Positions 5,454-8,068 of a stretch of 8,068 nucleotides of DNA are shown here, piece after piece; the first letter of the stretch is position 1; the number at the start of each line of letters is the position of its first letter. Under the pieces are notes generated by a model that saw only the letters and a list, made by a program, of their open reading frames with translations, had not been told where the DNA came from and did no database searches. This DNA comes from Gammaproteobacteria bacterium (GTDB taxonomy: Bacteria; Pseudomonadota; Gammaproteobacteria; Comchoanobacterales; Comchoanobacteraceae), in NCBI GenBank assembly GCA_029243665.1, contig JAQWRO010000078.1, forward strand, positions 1 to 8,068. Reading direction: 5' to 3'. The position numbers and the translations under genes were made by a program.

Positions 5454-6042
5454 GTTGGAATCTTTTCTTTCTGGCTCGTTCAAGTGCTTGTGCAATTATA
5501 TCATTAGAGTTGTTCGGAAGCTTATTTATTACGGTGTCTAATTTTTCTTTTTTTTGAGCAACCTTCTCAGCTTCTCTTGCTTCCTTTTTTTGATATTGTG
5601 TTAACAAGAAATTTCTATCGGGTAGTTGGTTTGATGGTTTAATTGTTATACAGTCAACTGGACAAGTTGGAATGCATAGGTCGCAACCCGTGCACGCCTG
5701 CTCGATGATGTGGTGGGTTGCTTTAGGCGCACCAGATATGGCGTCAACTGGGCAGGCTGGGAGGCATTTTGTGCACCCTATACACTCATCTAGATTGATA
5801 CTTACGATATGAGGTTTTGAATCATATGTTCTAATATGTTCAATAGCTGTATTCGATTTTGGTTTATGAATGGTGGCTTGGATATTGGTATAAACATCAA
5901 TGCCACCAGGTTGGCATAAGTTGGTTTGTTCGCCTTGGTTTACAATAGCCTCGGCATAAGGTAGGCAGCCATTGTATGTGCATAGTCTGCATTGTGTTTG
6001 TGGTAAAAGCTTATTAATATCTTCGGGAGAAATATTTGCCAT
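5446..6042 (-). CDS. rsxB: RsxB/RnfB-like iron-sulfur protein, soluble form without membrane anchor
   Basis: Electron-transfer protein related to the B subunit of the Rnf/Rsx complex. The 198 aa start with MANISPEDINKLLPQTQC; the hydrophobic N-terminal helix of true RsxB is missing. An Fe-S domain has Cys 18, 21, 26 and 43 (C-x2-C-x4-C-x16-C) and resembles the QSQCGQCGYPGCRPYAEAI segment of E. coli RsxB. Two ferredoxin-type [4Fe-4S] motifs follow: Cys 87, 90, 93, 97 (CIGCTKCLPACP) and Cys 117, 120, 123, 127 (CTGCDLCIPTCP). The C-terminus (about 150-195) is a Lys/Glu/Ala-rich, probably helical tail. ATG 6042 is preferred; a TTG at 6081 would add 13 residues inside metG. No other rnf/rsx subunit is in the window, so this probably acts as a stand-alone ferredoxin. 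It sits 7 bp after metG and overlaps nth. One attractive but untested idea is a role near the Nth cluster. Confidence 0.88.
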   Translation of the reverse strand: MANISPEDINKLLPQTQCRLCTYNGCLPYAEAIVNQGEQTNLCQPGGIDVYTNIQATIHKPKSNTAIEHIRTYDSKPHIVSINLDECIGCTKCLPACPVDAISGAPKATHHIIEQACTGCDLCIPTCPVDCITIKPSNQLPDRNFLLTQYQKKEAREAEKVAQKKEKLDTVINKLPNNSNDIIAQALERARKKRFQHE

Positions 6043-6049
6043 ATAAAGG

Positions 6050-7654
6050 TTAATTAAATTTGTTTGCTTCAAGTCTTTCAAATAATCTTGGAAAACTTCC
6101 TGGAAGTTGTTTTAGGTAGGGCATATTCCATTTTAAGTCTGAATTGATGAATTCGGCGTATTTGGACGCCATTTCTGGCGTTACTGGTGAAAGATATGAC
6201 ATTAGCTGGCTAAAGGAGTGAAACGCACTGGATACGCAGATATGAGCCTCGTTTATGGTGCTGTCGTCTTTAACCATTTTCCATGGTTGTTTTTCATCGA
6301 TGTATTGATTGCATAAGTCAGCACATTTTGAAATTAACTTAATTGCATTTGAGAATTGTCTCTCTTGAAAAGCTAATTTAATTTCATCGCCTTTTTGCAC
6401 GATTGTATTCAATAAGGTTTTTGCTTCATCGCAGGTTATTTCAGTGATGATATTATATTGGAAATTTTTCTCAATAATTTTAGCGCACCGACTACCAATA
6501 TTAACTATTTTACCAACCAAGTCAGAATTAATTTTGCTAACAAAATCATCCCAGTCAATATCTATATCTTGAATTGTGTTGGTTAACTTGGAAGCAAAAT
6601 AATATCTTAGAGCATCACTAGGATATTTTTCAAGGTAAGACTTTGCTGTGATGAAAGTCCCTCTTGATTTAGACATCTTAACTTTGTTAATGGTTAAAAA
6701 GCCATGTGTGAAGATACCTGTTGGCGTGGGAAGTTTTGCAGCATGTAATACAGCAGGCCAAAAAATAGCATGAAAGTATAAAATATCCTTTCCAATAAAA
6801 TGATAAATAGGTGCTTTTTTATCCCACCATAATGACTCAAAGTCATAGTTTGGGTTCTTATCACAGAAAGCTTTTAAGGCTGCCATGTAGCCAATAGGGG
6901 CATCTAGCCAAACGTAAAAATATTTGTCATCGTGTCCTGGGATCTTAAAGCCATAATATGGCGCATCTCTAGATATGTCCCAATCTTGCAAAGGTTCTTT
7001 TAGCCATTCCATTAATTTATTAATTGCTTGCTGCTGGATTTCAGCACCTTTGAGCCATTGAGTGATGTGGTTTTGTTGTTTTTTAAGTTCAAAGAAGAAG
7101 TGGGTAGATGTTTTAATAACCGGTTTTGTATTAGATAAAACAGAAACAGCATCGATTAATTCTGTTGGCTCATAAAAAGCGCCACATTGTTCACAATTAT
7201 CACCATATTGATTTTCAGCACCACATTTGGGGCAGGTGCCTTTAACGAACCTATCAGGTAGAAACATGTTTTTTTCTGTGTCATAAAGTTGGTCGATCTC
7301 TTTTTCTACGATATGGCTTTTAATTCTGTCATATATGTTGTAGCAAATATTTTTATTTTCAATGCTTTCTGTAGAGTGATATGTGTCATAACTTATGTTG
7401 AATCCATCTAAGTCTTTAAGTCTATCTGATAAGATGTTATTTAAATAAGCTTCAGGTGTTAGATCAGCTTTTTCAGCTGCTAACATGATGGCGGTTCCAT
7501 GGGCGTCTTCACCACTAAGAAAAATACAGTCTTTGCCCTGCTGCCTTTGAAATCTCACCCAAATATCAGCCTGAATTTGTTCAACAAGGTGGCCAAGATG
7601 AAATGGGCCATTAGAATAGCACAGCGCTGTTGTCACAATCATTTTATCATTCAT
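6050..7654 (-). CDS. metG: Methionyl-tRNA synthetase, short form
   Basis: Class I aminoacyl-tRNA synthetase that charges tRNA(Met) in the cytoplasm. Of 534 aa, the Rossmann core carries the HIGH-type motif HLGH (19-22) after YSNGPF, SGEDAHGTA (47-55) and KMSKS (326-330) followed by RGTF. The connective zinc domain has Cys 141, 144, 154 and 157 (CPKC, then CEQCG), the single four-Cys knuckle of the E. coli type. VWLDAPIGYM (248-257) and YHFIGKDILYFHAIFWPA (284-301) are typical. The anticodon-binding helical domain runs from about 390 to the end. The protein stops there: E. coli MetG (677 aa) has an additional C-terminal tRNA-binding, dimerising domain that is absent here, as in several other bacteria, so it may be monomeric. 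Start ATG 7654 or ATG 7642 (residue 5); neither has a clear Shine-Dalgarno. It lies 51 bp after the ABC ATPase gene and 7 bp before the RsxB-like gene. Confidence 0.98.
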   Translation of the reverse strand: MNDKMIVTTALCYSNGPFHLGHLVEQIQADIWVRFQRQQGKDCIFLSGEDAHGTAIMLAAEKADLTPEAYLNNILSDRLKDLDGFNISYDTYHSTESIENKNICYNIYDRIKSHIVEKEIDQLYDTEKNMFLPDRFVKGTCPKCGAENQYGDNCEQCGAFYEPTELIDAVSVLSNTKPVIKTSTHFFFELKKQQNHITQWLKGAEIQQQAINKLMEWLKEPLQDWDISRDAPYYGFKIPGHDDKYFYVWLDAPIGYMAALKAFCDKNPNYDFESLWWDKKAPIYHFIGKDILYFHAIFWPAVLHAAKLPTPTGIFTHGFLTINKVKMSKSRGTFITAKSYLEKYPSDALRYYFASKLTNTIQDIDIDWDDFVSKINSDLVGKIVNIGSRCAKIIEKNFQYNIITEITCDEAKTLLNTIVQKGDEIKLAFQERQFSNAIKLISKCADLCNQYIDEKQPWKMVKDDSTINEAHICVSSAFHSFSQLMSYLSPVTPEMASKYAEFINSDLKWNMPYLKQLPGSFPRLFERLEANKFN

Positions 7655-7705
7655 ATAAATAAACCAAATTAATCAGCCTATTATGTCATAAGTTTCTTCT
7701 AATAT

Positions 7706-8068
7706 CTATTTTGGATCTTCAAGGCTTAGCTGTTCAGTTCGATCATTGTAAGCAAATATTTCGGCATATCGGCCCCAATCAACAATGACTCTAAAGATTT
7801 CATTTGAAATTTCTTCTGAGAAGTGCTCATCAAGCTTTTGAATTAATATGCTTTTATCTATTTCATGGTCGTTGTTGTGATCTAGTTCAGATCTAATGTG
7901 TCTTGCTAGTTCAATATAGGTCAATAGCTGCGTGGAAAATATTTTCTTTCTATTGAGAATGTCAGCTTCTGCAAACTGAAATCCTTCATTTGTAAGAAAT
8001 ATTTTTCCTCTCCTAACCCTTGCAAAACCAAGCATTTCAAGTGCCTCAACTGCTGTGAAGAGATTGTC
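7706..8068 (-). CDS. C-terminal part of a nitrate/sulfonate/taurine-type ABC transporter ATPase (AAA-associated C-terminal domain), cut by the right edge
   Basis: The frame is open to the window edge, giving the last 120 residues; the internal Met at 8035 is not a start, because the 11 codons upstream (DNLFTAVEALE) continue the family pattern. The visible part matches the AAA-associated C-terminal domain found after the ATPase of some nitrate/sulfonate/taurine-like ABC importers. It begins with NLFTAVEALEMLGFARVRRG, then LTNEGFQFAEADILNRKKIF, HIRSELD, a segment HFSEEISNEIFRVIVDWGRY, AEIFAYND and a final LSLED. The Walker motifs must lie beyond the edge, so ATPase activity is not shown here. 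The substrate is unknown. The domain may be regulatory, but its function is not established. It stops 51 bp before metG on the same strand, with no terminator seen between, so metG, rsxB and nth may be read from the same transcript. Confidence 0.8.
   Translation of the reverse strand, partial: DNLFTAVEALEMLGFARVRRGKIFLTNEGFQFAEADILNRKKIFSTQLLTYIELARHIRSELDHNNDHEIDKSILIQKLDEHFSEEISNEIFRVIVDWGRYAEIFAYNDRTEQLSLEDPK

Noticed and set aside
5454..5495. Longer nth start adding 14 residues
   Set aside because: The extension lies inside the RsxB-like gene, and the shorter start reproduces the E. coli N-terminus, length and residue numbers exactly.
6043..6081. TTG start for the RsxB-like gene adding 13 residues
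   Set aside because: It would overlap metG by 32 bases and adds nothing resembling the family; ATG 6042 fits the spacing, though its Shine-Dalgarno is also poor.
1..8068. CRISPR arrays, insertion sequences, tRNA/rRNA genes, toxin-antitoxin or defence systems
   Set aside because: There are no spaced direct repeats, transposase motifs, terminal inverted repeats or cloverleaf-like segments, and the non-coding gaps are too short. The window is core genome, so I do not claim an undescribed system.

Overview
The window looks like part of the chromosomal replication-gene region of a low-GC proteobacterium, most likely a gammaproteobacterium. Three things point there: Nth lines up almost residue for residue with the E. 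coli enzyme (same 211-aa length, same catalytic and cluster positions), RuvX and YqgE keep the enterobacterial-type motifs, and the order dnaA-dnaN-recF is the classic one. I cannot name the genus from sequence alone.

Left part, + strand (325-4825): yqgE, ruvX, dnaA, dnaN and recF form one tightly packed array. yqgE/ruvX share one base, dnaA/dnaN are 10 bp apart with a strong Shine-Dalgarno, and dnaN/recF overlap as TTGA with a TTG start. They cover replication initiation (DnaA), the sliding clamp (DnaN), gap repair/recombination mediation (RecF) and a RuvC-like nuclease-fold protein (RuvX). YqgE is conserved but poorly understood. Upstream, at 58-324, is a divergent intergenic region with two TATACT-type promoters facing yqgE. 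The first 19 codons of an unidentified gene run off the left edge on the - strand.

Right part, - strand (4818-8068): the order of transcription is the C-terminus of a nitrate/sulfonate-type ABC transporter ATPase (cut by the right edge), metG (short form without the C-terminal tRNA-binding domain), a soluble RsxB/RnfB-like iron-sulfur protein, and nth. Spacing is 51 bp, 7 bp and an 8-bp overlap. The recF and nth stop codons converge and overlap by 8 bp, so there is no spacer between the two blocks.

The most notable non-genic signal is a perfect 14-bp palindrome, GTTCCACGTGGAAC, inside recF (core 4224-4237). It matches the chromosomal parS site bound by ParB, which would mark this region as origin-proximal and part of the segregation centromere. 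I found no DnaA-box cluster, so oriC itself is probably outside the window. gyrB, rpmH and rnpA, the usual neighbours of these genes, are also absent. I saw no convincing new defence or mobile system. The interest lies in the embedded centromere site, the rearranged dnaA neighbourhood and a stand-alone RsxB.
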